IMG/VR virus record: IMGVR_UViG_3300034073_003944
Location: 1-64,000 of that record
DNA: 64,000 bases
DNA from: a virus
Direction: 5' to 3' (one strand)
Below are positions 7,720 through 17,777 of this stretch, one piece after another. The first letter of the stretch is position 1. The number at the start of each line of letters is the position of its first letter. The notes beneath the pieces are model-generated. The model saw nothing but the letters and a program-made list of their open reading frames with translations. It did no database searches and had not been told where the DNA came from. The position numbers and the translations under genes are program-made.

Positions 7720-8046
7720 ATGATAAATTTATTTAAAAAAGAACAAAAAGCTAATGATCAAACTGTTGTCTGTAAAAACACTTCATACAATATAGCGTTA
7801 TTGATAAATTATCGCAAGTGGAATTGTGAAGATAGAATGTCAACCTATAAAACTTTTCGTGATGGACTACTCACAACTGAAGAAGTGGATAAATCTAAAA
7901 AAGAATTTCAAGCAGTCATTCAAGATATTCATAACCAATTAAAAGATACAGCTAGTGAATATATTAGCATATACAATAATACTCTGTTAATTCATAGAAA
8001 TAACTTTGTTGACGCGGGTGTATATGTAGAAATTATTAATAATTAA
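7720..8046 (+). CDS. Hypothetical 108-residue protein
   Basis: MINLFKKEQKANDQTVVCKNT; mostly helical with polar residues (KKEFQAVIQDIHNQLKDTASEY). I chose the ATG after TTTATAATA rather than an upstream start inside the zinc-ribbon gene. Unrecognised. Confidence 0.55.
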   Translation: MINLFKKEQKANDQTVVCKNTSYNIALLINYRKWNCEDRMSTYKTFRDGLLTTEEVDKSKKEFQAVIQDIHNQLKDTASEYISIYNNTLLIHRNNFVDAGVYVEIINN

Positions 8047-8202
8047 ATGGAAACTCAACCTAATCTAATAGATATGTTACGAGACATTCGTAAAATTTAC
8101 GAACAAATGCTTCTTGAAAATCAAGAACTTAAACTCAAAGTAACAGAACTAGAAACTAAATTATCAAATTATGATAATAACATTCACAGGACAACCCAAT
8201 AG
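8047..8202 (+). CDS. Short coiled-coil protein
   Basis: 51 residues, METQPNLIDMLRDIRKIYEQ followed by a heptad-rich helix (LLENQELKLKVTELETKL). It starts directly at the end of the previous gene and overlaps the kinase-like gene by 32 bases. A small oligomerising or scaffold-like peptide is plausible; nothing specific is recognised. Confidence 0.55.
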   Translation: METQPNLIDMLRDIRKIYEQMLLENQELKLKVTELETKLSNYDNNIHRTTQ

Positions 8203-8608
8203 TGGCAAAACCACTCTCAGCCAACAACTTACAGAATACCTCAAATTAAAAGGTCATACAGTAAATTGGATTGACGGTGATAACCTCCGTGAAATGGTCA
8301 AAAACTTTGATTACTCAGAAAGAGGTCGTAAACGAAATATTGAAACAGCATACTCAATCGCTAAACTTTATAACAAAACAACTAATTATGTTGTCGTATC
8401 ACTCGTATCGCCATTCAAATATCTACGAGAAAACCTAAAAAGTGATGCGTCAATCATAACAAAAGAAATATACCTACACTGTTCACGATTCAGAGAAGGT
8501 AAAATGGTTTCCTACTACGAACCGCCAACAAATAATTGCTTGACTATAGACACAGATAAGTCTAATATACCAGAATCACTAAAGCTAATCATAGATTATA
8601 TCAGTTAA
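8171..8608 (+). CDS. APS-kinase-like protein (CysC family)
   Basis: 145 residues. Walker A GQPNSGKTT at residues 7-15. NWIDGDNLREMV (33-44) and YSERGRKRNIETAYSIAKL (48-66) match the APS-kinase signatures DGDNxR and FSxxDRxENIRR. CysC phosphorylates adenylyl sulfate to PAPS, the sulfate donor. It is shorter than the usual roughly 180 residues: the lid and C-terminal part are reduced, so another small-molecule kinase is possible. A sulfotransferase in this window (24563) would consume PAPS. Confidence 0.75.
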   Translation: MIITFTGQPNSGKTTLSQQLTEYLKLKGHTVNWIDGDNLREMVKNFDYSERGRKRNIETAYSIAKLYNKTTNYVVVSLVSPFKYLRENLKSDASIITKEIYLHCSRFREGKMVSYYEPPTNNCLTIDTDKSNIPESLKLIIDYIS

Positions 8609-8611
8609 ATT

Positions 8612-8761
8612 GTGAAGAAATATGTAATGGAAGTTAATTTGCCTGTTGAAGTGTCTACCGAAGAAGCTGAAAAGCTCAAGGTACATCTTCAAGAATATTT
8701 GCGTAAACAAAACGATAAGATAAATGTTAAATTAATTACCGTCATAACCAATGACAAATGA
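8612..8761 (+). CDS. Hypothetical 49-residue protein
   Basis: With the GTG at 8612 it reads MKKYVMEVNLPVEVSTEEAE; an ATG at 8627 would give 44 residues. It has a charged helix (EEAEKLKVHLQEYLRKQNDK) flanked by strands (INVKLITVI). The last codon overlaps the next ATG. Unrecognised. Confidence 0.5.
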   Translation: MKKYVMEVNLPVEVSTEEAEKLKVHLQEYLRKQNDKINVKLITVITNDK

Positions 8762-8955
8762 ACACTCATGTTCCATATGCCATTAAATACAAATATCCAC
8801 AATTTGAATTTAGAGGTAAACCAAAAATTATAAAAGATAGAACCATCATAGAAGCATATAACCCTACAACCGATATGAAGTTTCATTACAGTTTTGAAGA
8901 AGATTTCTTTTGGTTTGTTGGACAAATACCCGATTATAAATTGCCTAAGTTATGA
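8758..8955 (+). CDS. Hypothetical 65-residue protein
   Basis: MNTHVPYAIKYKYPQFEFRG, aromatic-rich and beta-like. It overlaps both neighbours by four bases, suggesting translational coupling. Unrecognised. Confidence 0.5.
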   Translation: MNTHVPYAIKYKYPQFEFRGKPKIIKDRTIIEAYNPTTDMKFHYSFEEDFFWFVGQIPDYKLPKL

Positions 8956-9299
8956 ACGAACCTACTTTTGACAAAGACGGTTATCCCACAGAGGATACTA
9001 TTAATAAAATTTCCACTTGGAAGATTGCAAATAAACAAGATTTACTTGATTTGGTTGACTTTGCAAATCGTGCTTATCATAGTCACTATGGTAGTTGGTA
9101 TATTATTGATGATTATAAAAAGTTGGAACCCTTTCATATTGAACCATTTAAAGCGCTTATTGTAAATACAGGCGGATGGAGTGGTAATGAAGAAATTATT
9201 GTTGCACTTGAGATGAACCATGTATTTTGGTCACTTGCAAGTGTAGCACAATTTAGAGGGGGAACATATATATTTACATTGGATGTACTAAATACTTAA
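8952..9299 (+). CDS. Hypothetical phage protein
   Basis: 115 residues. MNEPTFDKDGYPTEDTINKISTWKI, a pattern (PTFDxxGYPTxETLxxIxxW) I recall in several phage hypothetical proteins, followed by WYIIDDYKKLEPF and a Gly-rich GGWSGNEEIIVAL segment. Function unknown. Confidence 0.6.
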   Translation: MNEPTFDKDGYPTEDTINKISTWKIANKQDLLDLVDFANRAYHSHYGSWYIIDDYKKLEPFHIEPFKALIVNTGGWSGNEEIIVALEMNHVFWSLASVAQFRGGTYIFTLDVLNT

Positions 9300-9314
9300 T
9301 ATTTATTATTAACT

Positions 9315-10091
9315 ATGTTTTCTTATATAATATCTTTATTTAAACGGTTACGATCTTCAAATAAAAATAAGGTTGATCAAATACTTTCACAAAATTCAAA
9401 TGTCAAATCCGGATCTGTAGTTATTTTAGTACCGGTTGCACATCATATTGAACCCGCTGTAGATGATGCCTTGAGAAAGTTGGAATCGTTTGGATATACA
9501 GTTTGGCGTAAATATGGTTGGTCAGCAATTGATCAGGGCAGATGTGCTATGGCACAAGAGGCTTTGGATCGAGGATTTGAACATTTATTTTGGATTGATG
9601 CGGATGTTGCTTTTTGGCCGTATGATGTGGAAAAGATTATCAATCATAAACTTCAATTTGTAAGTGCTCCATATAGTGTTAAAGGATGGCCTGTATTAAC
9701 TACACAATTTAAAGATAAAAATGTTAAATTAGGCGAAACTGGTGGTTTATATGAAGTAAACTATGCTGCTACTGGGTTTATGTATACACATCGTAGTGTA
9801 TATGAAAAGATGGCTAAAGAACTAAAGATGGAAAAGGTAAAGATTTGGGGTGGTCAATATAATGTATATCCATATTTTTTCCCAATCTTAATTGACGGAG
9901 AATACCTTGGTGAGGACTTTGCTTTTTGTCATAGAGTAAAACAAATAGGTATACCATTATACAGCGATACGCGTGTCAAATTATCTCACATAGGAAAATA
10001 TTCATATAGTTATGAATTTCTCAATTCAGGAGTCAAAGAAGAGCCAACTAGTGTAGATTATGTTCAAAATGAAGATTTAAAGTTTAGTTAA
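9315..10091 (+). CDS. GT-A type glycosyltransferase
   Basis: 258 residues. FWIDADVAF (residues 93-100) supplies the DxD metal/nucleotide-sugar motif after a helix with QGRCAMAQEALDRGFEHL. The C-terminal block (GEYLGEDFAFCHRVKQIG) fits the acidic catalytic-loop region, followed by a conserved SHIGKY. It resembles the genes at 11118 and 23751. It may modify host surface sugars, virion proteins or DNA; no substrate can be assigned. The short N-terminal hydrophobic stretch (FSYIISLF) is not a convincing signal. Confidence 0.75.
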   Translation: MFSYIISLFKRLRSSNKNKVDQILSQNSNVKSGSVVILVPVAHHIEPAVDDALRKLESFGYTVWRKYGWSAIDQGRCAMAQEALDRGFEHLFWIDADVAFWPYDVEKIINHKLQFVSAPYSVKGWPVLTTQFKDKNVKLGETGGLYEVNYAATGFMYTHRSVYEKMAKELKMEKVKIWGGQYNVYPYFFPILIDGEYLGEDFAFCHRVKQIGIPLYSDTRVKLSHIGKYSYSYEFLNSGVKEEPTSVDYVQNEDLKFS

Positions 10092-10097
10092 AATGTT

Positions 10098-10205
10098 ATG
10101 AGACACGAAACTAAAATAAAATTAGCATTAGCTGGTTTTATTTCCTTTTTTTTAATTAACTTGTATGTAATTATTAGACAACTGGTTACATACATATTTA
10201 GTTAA
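10098..10205 (+). CDS. Single-pass membrane peptide
   Basis: 35 residues, MRHETKIKLALAGFISFFLINL then YVIIRQLVTYIFS. Nearly all hydrophobic after a basic N-terminus, so one membrane helix. Unrecognised; the small size leaves room for doubt. Confidence 0.4.
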   Translation: MRHETKIKLALAGFISFFLINLYVIIRQLVTYIFS

Positions 10206-10210
10206 TAAAA

Positions 10211-10465
10211 ATGAAGTCATATAAACATCAATTTACAGATTGTACATTAACGGGTTATACAAATAAAACCCAATTTTATTCGTTTAAAGAACATCCCGAA
10301 ATGATTCCTACATTTCCAAGCAGACAAGTGCTTGAAGATATAAAGTCAAGTAAAATTGCTGGTGTTACTATTATTAAGTGTGGAAGATTTGGTGGTAATT
10401 GTGACAGTTTTAATGAAAAATGCATTGAACTTAGGAAAAACGAATTGACTGTTCAAAAATTATAA
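10211..10465 (+). CDS. Hypothetical 84-residue protein
   Basis: MKSYKHQFTDCTLTGYTNKT, with three Cys and a Gly-rich loop (KCGRFGGNCDSFNEKC). Unrecognised; immediately upstream of thyX. Confidence 0.5.
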   Translation: MKSYKHQFTDCTLTGYTNKTQFYSFKEHPEMIPTFPSRQVLEDIKSSKIAGVTIIKCGRFGGNCDSFNEKCIELRKNELTVQKL

Positions 10466-10479
10466 GTTAATATTTTATT

Positions 10480-11121
10480 ATGAATGTAAAACTTGTTGCG
10501 GTAACTTCACCGAAAATTGAGGGACTTAACAGTGCAGAAGATATTGTGTCTTATTGTGCAAGAGTCAGTAATCCATCAAATCAGATGAATACTGAAACTG
10601 CTCCGAGACTTCTTAAATATTTAATCAAACATCAACATTGGAGTCCATTTGAAATGGCAAGTGTTACAGTTGAAATTGTCACAAGTAGAGCAATTGCAGC
10701 ACAAATTCTAAGACACAGATCGTTCGCATTTCAAGAGTTCAGTCAACGATATAGTGTAGCTACAAAACTTGAAGACATTCAGTGGCGTCTACAAGGCAAA
10801 ACCAATAGACAAGTCGGCGATGCTGAAGTTGATTTGTCACCTGAAAAAATGGAATTGGTAAACAATGCACTAAATTCAAGTCTAACAGCATATGACGCTT
10901 TGATTGAAGCCGGTGTTGCTAAAGAGTGTGCTAGAATGGTATTGCCATTGACTACTCAAACCACAATGTATATGACTGGTACGCTTCGTAGTTGGATTCA
11001 TTATATTGAACTGAGAGCAAAAGAAGATACGCAGAAAGAACATAGAGAAATTGCTGTGGGTATCAAAAATATATTCATTAAGGAATTTCCAGTTATCAGC
11101 GAAGCTTTGAGTTGGACATGA
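10480..11121 (+). CDS. thyX: Flavin-dependent thymidylate synthase
   Basis: 213 residues, the usual ThyX length. The signature RHR-X7-S is present as RHRSFAFQEFSQR at residues 78-90. ThyX makes dTMP from dUMP using methylene-tetrahydrofolate, FAD and NADPH, feeding phage DNA synthesis. The C-terminus has the expected Arg-containing block (LRSWIHYIELRAKEDTQKEH). The stop overlaps the ATG of the next gene. Confidence 0.96.
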   Translation: MNVKLVAVTSPKIEGLNSAEDIVSYCARVSNPSNQMNTETAPRLLKYLIKHQHWSPFEMASVTVEIVTSRAIAAQILRHRSFAFQEFSQRYSVATKLEDIQWRLQGKTNRQVGDAEVDLSPEKMELVNNALNSSLTAYDALIEAGVAKECARMVLPLTTQTTMYMTGTLRSWIHYIELRAKEDTQKEHREIAVGIKNIFIKEFPVISEALSWT

Positions 11122-11852
11122 AAGTATATCTACCTATAATTTGTTATAACAGAATGGTACACTCACAATTTATGATGAGTGTAATGGAAACTATTTTCAA
11201 TACACAAAAGAAAGGTGTATCATTCTTAATTGATAACATTTATTTTGAAAGTTTAATTGCAAGAGCTAGAAATGCAGTTGCTTCTAATTTCATAAATAAG
11301 ACCAACTGTGATTATATGATGTTTATTGATAGTGATATATCATTTACAGCCGATGATTTTCTTAAACTTCTTGAAAGTGATAAACCACTGATTTCAGGAT
11401 TATATCCCAAAAAATATATATCCACTTCAAAAGTTAAAGCTCTAGCATCTAAATCTACGATAACGAATAACTTTGAAGAGTTATGTACAGATTTTGCTAC
11501 TGAGATTAGATTTAAGAAAGATCTAAAAAATATAGAAGAAGTAAAATATGCAGCTACGGGATTTATGTTGATTAAACGAGAAGTATTTAATCAAATAAAG
11601 AATAAGTTTCCGGAAGTAACTTATAAAAATGATATTGATGGTTATTCAGAATACGGCGAAGATCAGTATAATTTTTTTCCATGTCAAGTAAATCCTGAAA
11701 CAAAAAAGTACGAAAGCGAAGACTATGGTTTTTGTAACTTATATAGAAAAGCTGGTGGTACTATATATGCAAGAACCGATTGTAATTTGACTCACTATGG
11801 ATGGAAAGGTTACAAAGGCAACATGTTGGAACAAAATAAAATCTTTACATGA
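11118..11852 (+). CDS. GT-A type glycosyltransferase (second copy)
   Basis: 244 residues from the ATG overlapping the thyX stop. MMFIDSDISF (residues 67-76) is the DxD region, preceded by SLIARARNAVASNF. EVKYAATGFMLIKREVF and ESEDYGFCNLYRKAGG parallel the glycosyltransferase at 9315 and the one at 23751 (SLIQRARNDYF, FFIDSDIGW). Three related enzymes in one window suggest a glycan-assembly role. Substrate unknown. Confidence 0.75.
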   Translation: MKVYLPIICYNRMVHSQFMMSVMETIFNTQKKGVSFLIDNIYFESLIARARNAVASNFINKTNCDYMMFIDSDISFTADDFLKLLESDKPLISGLYPKKYISTSKVKALASKSTITNNFEELCTDFATEIRFKKDLKNIEEVKYAATGFMLIKREVFNQIKNKFPEVTYKNDIDGYSEYGEDQYNFFPCQVNPETKKYESEDYGFCNLYRKAGGTIYARTDCNLTHYGWKGYKGNMLEQNKIFT

Positions 11853-12037
11853 AGAAGTATAAATATAGAGTAAAAATTCACAATGTAGAGTCAACCGACG
11901 AATTGGAAAAAATCATGAATGAATATGGTTCCGAGGGAGTTCGTGTGACTAAGGTAGATTTTATTGAATCTAAGATAATTAATGGTAGACAAACTGCTAG
12001 ATATACATTATACTTAGAAGAGAAAATCAAAGAATGA
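11849..12037 (+). CDS. Small basic protein, DUF4177-like
   Basis: 62 residues. KYKYRVKIHNVESTDELEKIMNEYGSEGVRVTKV resembles the strand-helix-strand pattern of DUF4177 (xYxxxELExxLNxxGxEGW), but without the final Trp. It overlaps both neighbours by four bases. Confidence 0.5.
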   Translation: MKKYKYRVKIHNVESTDELEKIMNEYGSEGVRVTKVDFIESKIINGRQTARYTLYLEEKIKE

Positions 12038-12420
12038 ATAAAGAAAAATATTATCTATTTCTGGATGACATTAGAAATCCAGAAGATGTGACTTGGGTAT
12101 CATTGCCTAAAACTGAGTGGATTGTTGTACGAAATTATAAAGATTTTCGTAATGCTATTACAACCAAAGGCATACCAAGTTTTGTTGCTTATGACCATGA
12201 TTTGTGTAATCAACACTATCAACCTGTTAAAGCATTAAACCAACGCAACATAGATTATAACAAATATGTTGAAAAGACCGGATATGAGTGTTGCAAGTTT
12301 TTGGTAAATGAATGTATGAAAAGAGTCATTAAACATCCTGATTTTGCAGTTCACAGCATGAATCCAGTTGGTGCAAAAAATATTATTAGTTATGTGGAAT
12401 CGTATAATAACAGTTTCTGA
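12034..12420 (+). CDS. Cyclic-phosphate-processing receiver-domain protein
   Basis: 128 residues. LFLDDIRNPED near the N-terminus, SFVAYDHDL in the middle and AVHSMNPVGAKNI at the end match the receiver-like cPPR family, which keeps the acidic pocket of response regulators and is proposed to act on cyclic phosphate ends in RNA repair. The RNA ligase at 17767 and the phosphoesterase at 15664 make an RNA-repair context plausible. The function is predicted only. Confidence 0.7.
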   Translation: MNKEKYYLFLDDIRNPEDVTWVSLPKTEWIVVRNYKDFRNAITTKGIPSFVAYDHDLCNQHYQPVKALNQRNIDYNKYVEKTGYECCKFLVNECMKRVIKHPDFAVHSMNPVGAKNIISYVESYNNSF

Positions 12421-12613
12421 TCGTATTATTGTAAATATATACAGTATACTACCAACGACAATATTATTGTTTATAGTATATTGGGCAATTGCTGCGCAAG
12501 TATTTGCATTCAGACATCCTTGGGCTACTAAAACAGAACAATTCTTGTATACAAAAGAAGCGTTGTTATTTAGAACTGTATCCTATAAAGAGATGAGAGA
12601 TTCATATAAATGA
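12392..12613 (+). CDS. Small membrane protein
   Basis: 73 residues from MWNRIITVSDRI. One clear membrane helix (IYSILPTTILLFIVYWAIAA), then a polar tail. It overlaps the preceding gene by 29 bases and the next by four. Unrecognised. Confidence 0.45.
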   Translation: MWNRIITVSDRIIVNIYSILPTTILLFIVYWAIAAQVFAFRHPWATKTEQFLYTKEALLFRTVSYKEMRDSYK

Positions 12614-12954
12614 AATTACTAATTGGTATAGTATTATTAATATTTGTTTATATAATAGCTTGGCATCAATTATATGGTCAGTTTGTAGATAATTTTTATA
12701 AAAAGTATCAATTATACTTAATACTGTTAAGTGTGCCTTGTACATGGATATCAATATATGCTATTAGGTACATCACTGAACATTTTGAAGGTGAGATGTG
12801 GCCAAATAGAATATTGACATTCAGTATTGGTATAATAATGTTTACAATATTGACAACTATTTATTTCAATGAGAGGATTAATCTAAAAACAATAACCTTA
12901 ATTGGTTTGAGTGGATTAATTGTTTTATTACAAGTTTTTTGGAAATATGAATAA
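12610..12954 (+). CDS. Multi-pass membrane protein
   Basis: 114 residues with about four hydrophobic helices: LLIGIVLLIFVYIIAW, LYLILLSVPCTWISIYAI, ILTFSIGIIMFTILTTIYF and TITLIGLSGLIVLLQVFW. No family recognised. It could be a phage inner-membrane protein. Confidence 0.55.
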   Translation: MKLLIGIVLLIFVYIIAWHQLYGQFVDNFYKKYQLYLILLSVPCTWISIYAIRYITEHFEGEMWPNRILTFSIGIIMFTILTTIYFNERINLKTITLIGLSGLIVLLQVFWKYE

Positions 12955-13141
12955 TACAATAATTAAAACAGATAATGATTTTGAGGTCACGCCGTTTGAA
13001 AAATGTATAGTTTGTGAGAAAGAAACAACTGTACCTAAAAATCTTGATATAAATTATAGAGACAACTATATCGAGGGTGCGGGTCAACTTTGTAAAACTT
13101 GTTATGATAATGTAGATAATAGAAAATATATAAAACTATGA
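12947..13141 (+). CDS. Small four-Cys zinc-binding protein
   Basis: 64 residues. Two CxxC pairs (KCIVCEKE and LCKTCYDN) spaced by about 30 residues form a likely zinc ribbon. It overlaps the previous gene by eight bases. Role unknown. Confidence 0.55.
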   Translation: MNNTIIKTDNDFEVTPFEKCIVCEKETTVPKNLDINYRDNYIEGAGQLCKTCYDNVDNRKYIKL

Positions 13142-13539
13142 GTGAATTAATTAAACCAAATGCTTTTGTATTTAAAGCACTAATTGAAAACGAATATAAA
13201 TTGTGTCTCTGTCCTAGAGTTGATGGACAATGGAATGAAAAAGACATAGTTTTTATTAAAGATGAAAATGCTGCTAAAATGTTTGATGATGTACTTGACA
13301 ATATTTTATTCAGCATTTTGTTTGTAGGTTATGAAGAAGATCCTACGGGTGTAGGTGGTATTAAAATATTAAATACTAATTCTAAATTTATGAGAAGTGA
13401 TAAAGATACTTCACAAAATCTTTATCAACGAGGAATATTTTTTAGTACAGTAGAGAAAGGATATCAACAATTCTATGAGCAATCAGAATCAAGCCGGGAA
13501 GGGCAGCAAGCCACGTCCGGTGAACAAGAATCAGTATAA
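13138..13539 (+). CDS. Hypothetical 133-residue protein
   Basis: MSELIKPNAFVFKALIENEYK; alpha/beta-like body and a low-complexity polar tail (SESSREGQQATSGEQESV) that is overlapped in another frame by the next gene. Unrecognised. Confidence 0.55.
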   Translation: MSELIKPNAFVFKALIENEYKLCLCPRVDGQWNEKDIVFIKDENAAKMFDDVLDNILFSILFVGYEEDPTGVGGIKILNTNSKFMRSDKDTSQNLYQRGIFFSTVEKGYQQFYEQSESSREGQQATSGEQESV

Positions 13540-13624
13540 TAAAAACTTTGATTCAATTAACTGGGGAAAACCTAAGACAAAAGATAAAGAGTTAGAAAGT
13601 AGAATCAAAGCTCACGAACAATAA
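13475..13624 (+). CDS. Small conserved phage protein (GKGSKPRPxN...NxFDxINWGK)
   Basis: 49 residues, overlapping the end of the previous gene by 65 bases in another frame. The sequence GKGSKPRPVNKNQYNKNF then DSINWGK matches a short protein I recall in many tailed phages. It stops six bases before the terminator hairpin, so it closes the left-hand transcription unit. Function unknown. Confidence 0.7.
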   Translation: MSNQNQAGKGSKPRPVNKNQYNKNFDSINWGKPKTKDKELESRIKAHEQ

Positions 13625-13629
13625 ATAAA

Positions 13630-13658
13630 CCGCCAACAATTAAGTTGGCGGTCTTTTT
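13630..13658. terminator. Intrinsic terminator between converging operons
   Basis: CCGCCAAC, a six-base loop, GTTGGCGG, then TCTTTTT on the + strand. It ends the left + strand operon. The reverse strand has a T-rich but weaker tract, so it may also serve amtB. Confidence 0.9.
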
Positions 13659-13675
13659 GTTATTATATATGTTAA

Positions 13676-15624
<1,949 letters not shown>

Positions 15625-15653
15625 TTGACAATATTTAAAAGATGTGATATAGT
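15625..15653 (+). promoter_or_regulatory. Strong sigma70-type promoter
   Basis: Consensus TTGACA, exactly 17 bases, TATAGT; the ATG of the phosphoesterase is ten bases downstream. It supports the start at 15664 over an upstream in-frame start that would span the promoter. Confidence 0.85.
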
Positions 15654-15663
15654 TATACAAACC

Positions 15664-16434
15664 ATGAAAATTGATTCCAAAGATAAAAAGATTTTGATAT
15701 TCTCAGATCCTCATCAAGAAATTGATAAGGTTGATGATATCATTAAACATGAAGCTGCTGATATCAACATTTGTTTGGGTGATTGGTTTGATAGTTTTTA
15801 TAAAGACTATGATAGTGATTATAAAGCAACCGCTGATTATCTATTGAAATATCTTGATACTAGAAACTCACATACTTGTTTTGGTAATCACGATGTTCAC
15901 TACTTGTTCAATAGTGATGTTGCTAAATGTAGTGGTTACGAAGACCGTAAGTACTTTGCTATAGATGATGTAATTGGTAGATATAGAAAGTCTGTACAAG
16001 ATTATTTTAAATGGTATTTTGTAATTGACGATTATTTGTGTACACATGCTGGTATACATCCAAATTACATACCTTCAACTGCAAAAAATAATGATGACAT
16101 AATCAATTATATAGACAGTGAATGTGAACGGGCTACACTTGCGGCGAGAACTAATGACTATCATTGGTTTTTTAAGGCTGGTAGAGCAAGAGGCGGATTT
16201 GCCAGATATGGTGGTATTGTATGGTTAGACTTTGATAGAGAGTTTGAACCTATTGAGGATTTAAAACAAATCGTTGGTCATACACACAGAAGAAGTAAAG
16301 GTATTGAACAACATCATACAGAAGGATTCAGTGATCTGACAGAAGCTAATAACCTGTGTATTGATTGTAATGTAAATCAATGGCTTACAATTACAAACGG
16401 TAAGATGGAGATAAAAAGTTATAAAGATTTGTAA
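15664..16434 (+). CDS. Calcineurin-like metallophosphoesterase
   Basis: 256 residues. The ordered metal-binding motifs are all present: FSDPHQE (residues 13-19), LGDWFDS (38-44), FGNHDVHY (73-80), a His in YLCTHAGIH and GHTHRR near the C-terminus. It hydrolyses phosphoesters; the class includes Ser/Thr phosphatases, diadenosine-polyphosphate hydrolases and 2',3'-cyclic phosphodiesterases. With the RNA ligase nearby a nucleic-acid-end role is possible, but not shown. Confidence 0.85.
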   Translation: MKIDSKDKKILIFSDPHQEIDKVDDIIKHEAADINICLGDWFDSFYKDYDSDYKATADYLLKYLDTRNSHTCFGNHDVHYLFNSDVAKCSGYEDRKYFAIDDVIGRYRKSVQDYFKWYFVIDDYLCTHAGIHPNYIPSTAKNNDDIINYIDSECERATLAARTNDYHWFFKAGRARGGFARYGGIVWLDFDREFEPIEDLKQIVGHTHRRSKGIEQHHTEGFSDLTEANNLCIDCNVNQWLTITNGKMEIKSYKDL

Positions 16435-16497
16435 CATCTGTGTGAACTACACAATAGTATCTTTACTTTAAAATAAGTTTATGATATTTTATAGTGT

Positions 16498-16686
16498 ATG
16501 ATTGATATACGCTGTAATTATTGTGACACAGTTGCTTCTATAAAGAATGGTTATATTCGTATGCAATGTCATTGTTGTGATGAAAACCGTATTATACCAT
16601 TAACTGACCATGTAAATTATGATCAACACAATGATTATTTATATTCCATGATGAGTGATGATTTTGTATATAACGAGGAGAAGTGA
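16498..16686 (+). CDS. Small zinc-ribbon protein
   Basis: 62 residues: two cysteine knuckles (RCNYCDTV and MQCHCCDEN) about 18 residues apart, then an acidic tail. Possibly a nucleic-acid or protein-binding adaptor. Unrecognised. Confidence 0.55.
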   Translation: MIDIRCNYCDTVASIKNGYIRMQCHCCDENRIIPLTDHVNYDQHNDYLYSMMSDDFVYNEEK

Positions 16687-16719
16687 CACTACTTATATTA
16701 AAGAGAAAGGTTTATTAAT

Positions 16720-16947
16720 ATGCCAGGTCCAATTTATTTAGGTATCAAAACACAAAATCCAGCATTAGGTATTACCAGCACAAATCCGGGTATTGCAAAC
16801 GGAATGGCAGCTGCACAACAAATGGCTCAAGCTCAACAACAACCTCAACCAGAACAAACACAAGGTAGATGGAATCAAGGTCAAGGTGTTCCGGTTATTG
16901 AAGTGCCATGGCACAAGGCTACGCCTGATATGAAAAATATCAAATAA
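16720..16947 (+). CDS. Gln/Pro-rich hypothetical protein
   Basis: 75 residues. MPGPIYLGIKTQNPALGITS, then a Gln/Ala/Pro-rich linker (MAAAQQMAQAQQQPQPEQTQ) and a hydrophobic/charged end. A structural or linker protein is possible. It is followed by an intrinsic terminator. Confidence 0.55.
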   Translation: MPGPIYLGIKTQNPALGITSTNPGIANGMAAAQQMAQAQQQPQPEQTQGRWNQGQGVPVIEVPWHKATPDMKNIK

Positions 16948-16969
16948 TATTGACTTACACTACAGTATG

Positions 16970-16997
16970 CCCTATACTCAAAGTATAGGGTTTTTTT
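16970..16997 (+). terminator. Intrinsic terminator
   Basis: CCCTATACT, a three-base loop, AGTATAGGG, then seven T. The following ATG at 16998 begins right after the T-tract, so the downstream gene depends on read-through or a promoter inside this gene pair. Confidence 0.9.
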
Positions 16998-17576
16998 ATG
17001 CATCATTATCAACTTGAATTTGAGTTTAGAACAAAAGAAGAAAGAGAAAAAGATTACATAGACGCAATGTCTAAGATAAAGGATATTGACCTTAACTTTT
17101 ATAGAATAAACAAATTTATGGATGAATTGCTTGACAATATTCCATATGGTTGGCGAATCTATCATAAGACTCATCACATTAAATCGTGGATTGTATCAAT
17201 TTATCAAAAACTTCGTTATGGAGTAAGTAATAAAGAATGTTGGAATCTAGATCAAACTATCACCAAGTTTATTTTACCAAGATTAAAACATTTCAAGAAA
17301 GTAAATGTACATTCACATCCAGCAAATTTGACAGAGGAAAAGTGGGATGCCATATTAGACGAAATTATTTGGACATTTGAATATTTAAATGATCCTGACA
17401 AATTTAATCCATTTCCATATTCATGTGCGATTCTTACATCAAGTAGAGTTTCCGGTAAAACTGAGAAACAAAAACAAGATTGGAAAAATTATGTAAATAA
17501 GTCTCTAGGACTAGAAGAACGAAAGAAAAAGGGTTTACAGTTATTTGCCGAATATTACGAAAATCTTTGGGATTGA
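16998..17576 (+). CDS. Conserved phage hypothetical protein
   Basis: 192 residues. The block CWNLDQTITKFILPRLKHFK followed by LTEEKWDAILDEIIWTFEYL matches a protein I recall in many tailed phages (xWxLDxTxAxFILPRLKxFK...W...LDxMIxAFE). Helical, soluble, unknown function. The stop codon overlaps the -35 of the next promoter. Confidence 0.7.
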   Translation: MHHYQLEFEFRTKEEREKDYIDAMSKIKDIDLNFYRINKFMDELLDNIPYGWRIYHKTHHIKSWIVSIYQKLRYGVSNKECWNLDQTITKFILPRLKHFKKVNVHSHPANLTEEKWDAILDEIIWTFEYLNDPDKFNPFPYSCAILTSSRVSGKTEKQKQDWKNYVNKSLGLEERKKKGLQLFAEYYENLWD

Positions 17577-17600
17577 CATATTATAATTTTGTGGTATACT
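17573..17600 (+). promoter_or_regulatory. Strong sigma70-type promoter
   Basis: Consensus TTGACA, 16 bases ending GTGG, TATACT. The ATG at 17607 is at the expected transcription start, implying a leaderless transcript. It drives the membrane peptide and RNA ligase genes. Confidence 0.85.
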
Positions 17601-17606
17601 TTTAAT

Positions 17607-17777
17607 ATGAAGACTGAATATTGGCTTTTTATACTTACACTGTCGTATCTAATAAACACTTGTTTGGGTTGTTATTTTGTTTTTAACAACAGCAAATTTT
17701 TAGGTTATTTACATGCTGCTATAGCATCGGTGTCTGCTGGTATTTGGTTTTATATGAGGAGTATGTATGGATCGTAA
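17607..17777 (+). CDS. Small two-helix membrane protein
   Basis: 56 residues, MKTEYWLFILTLSYLINTCL then a second hydrophobic segment (FLGYLHAAIASVSAGIWFYM). Unrecognised; overlaps the RNA ligase start by 11 bases. The start is set by the promoter position. Confidence 0.5.
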   Translation: MKTEYWLFILTLSYLINTCLGCYFVFNNSKFLGYLHAAIASVSAGIWFYMRSMYGS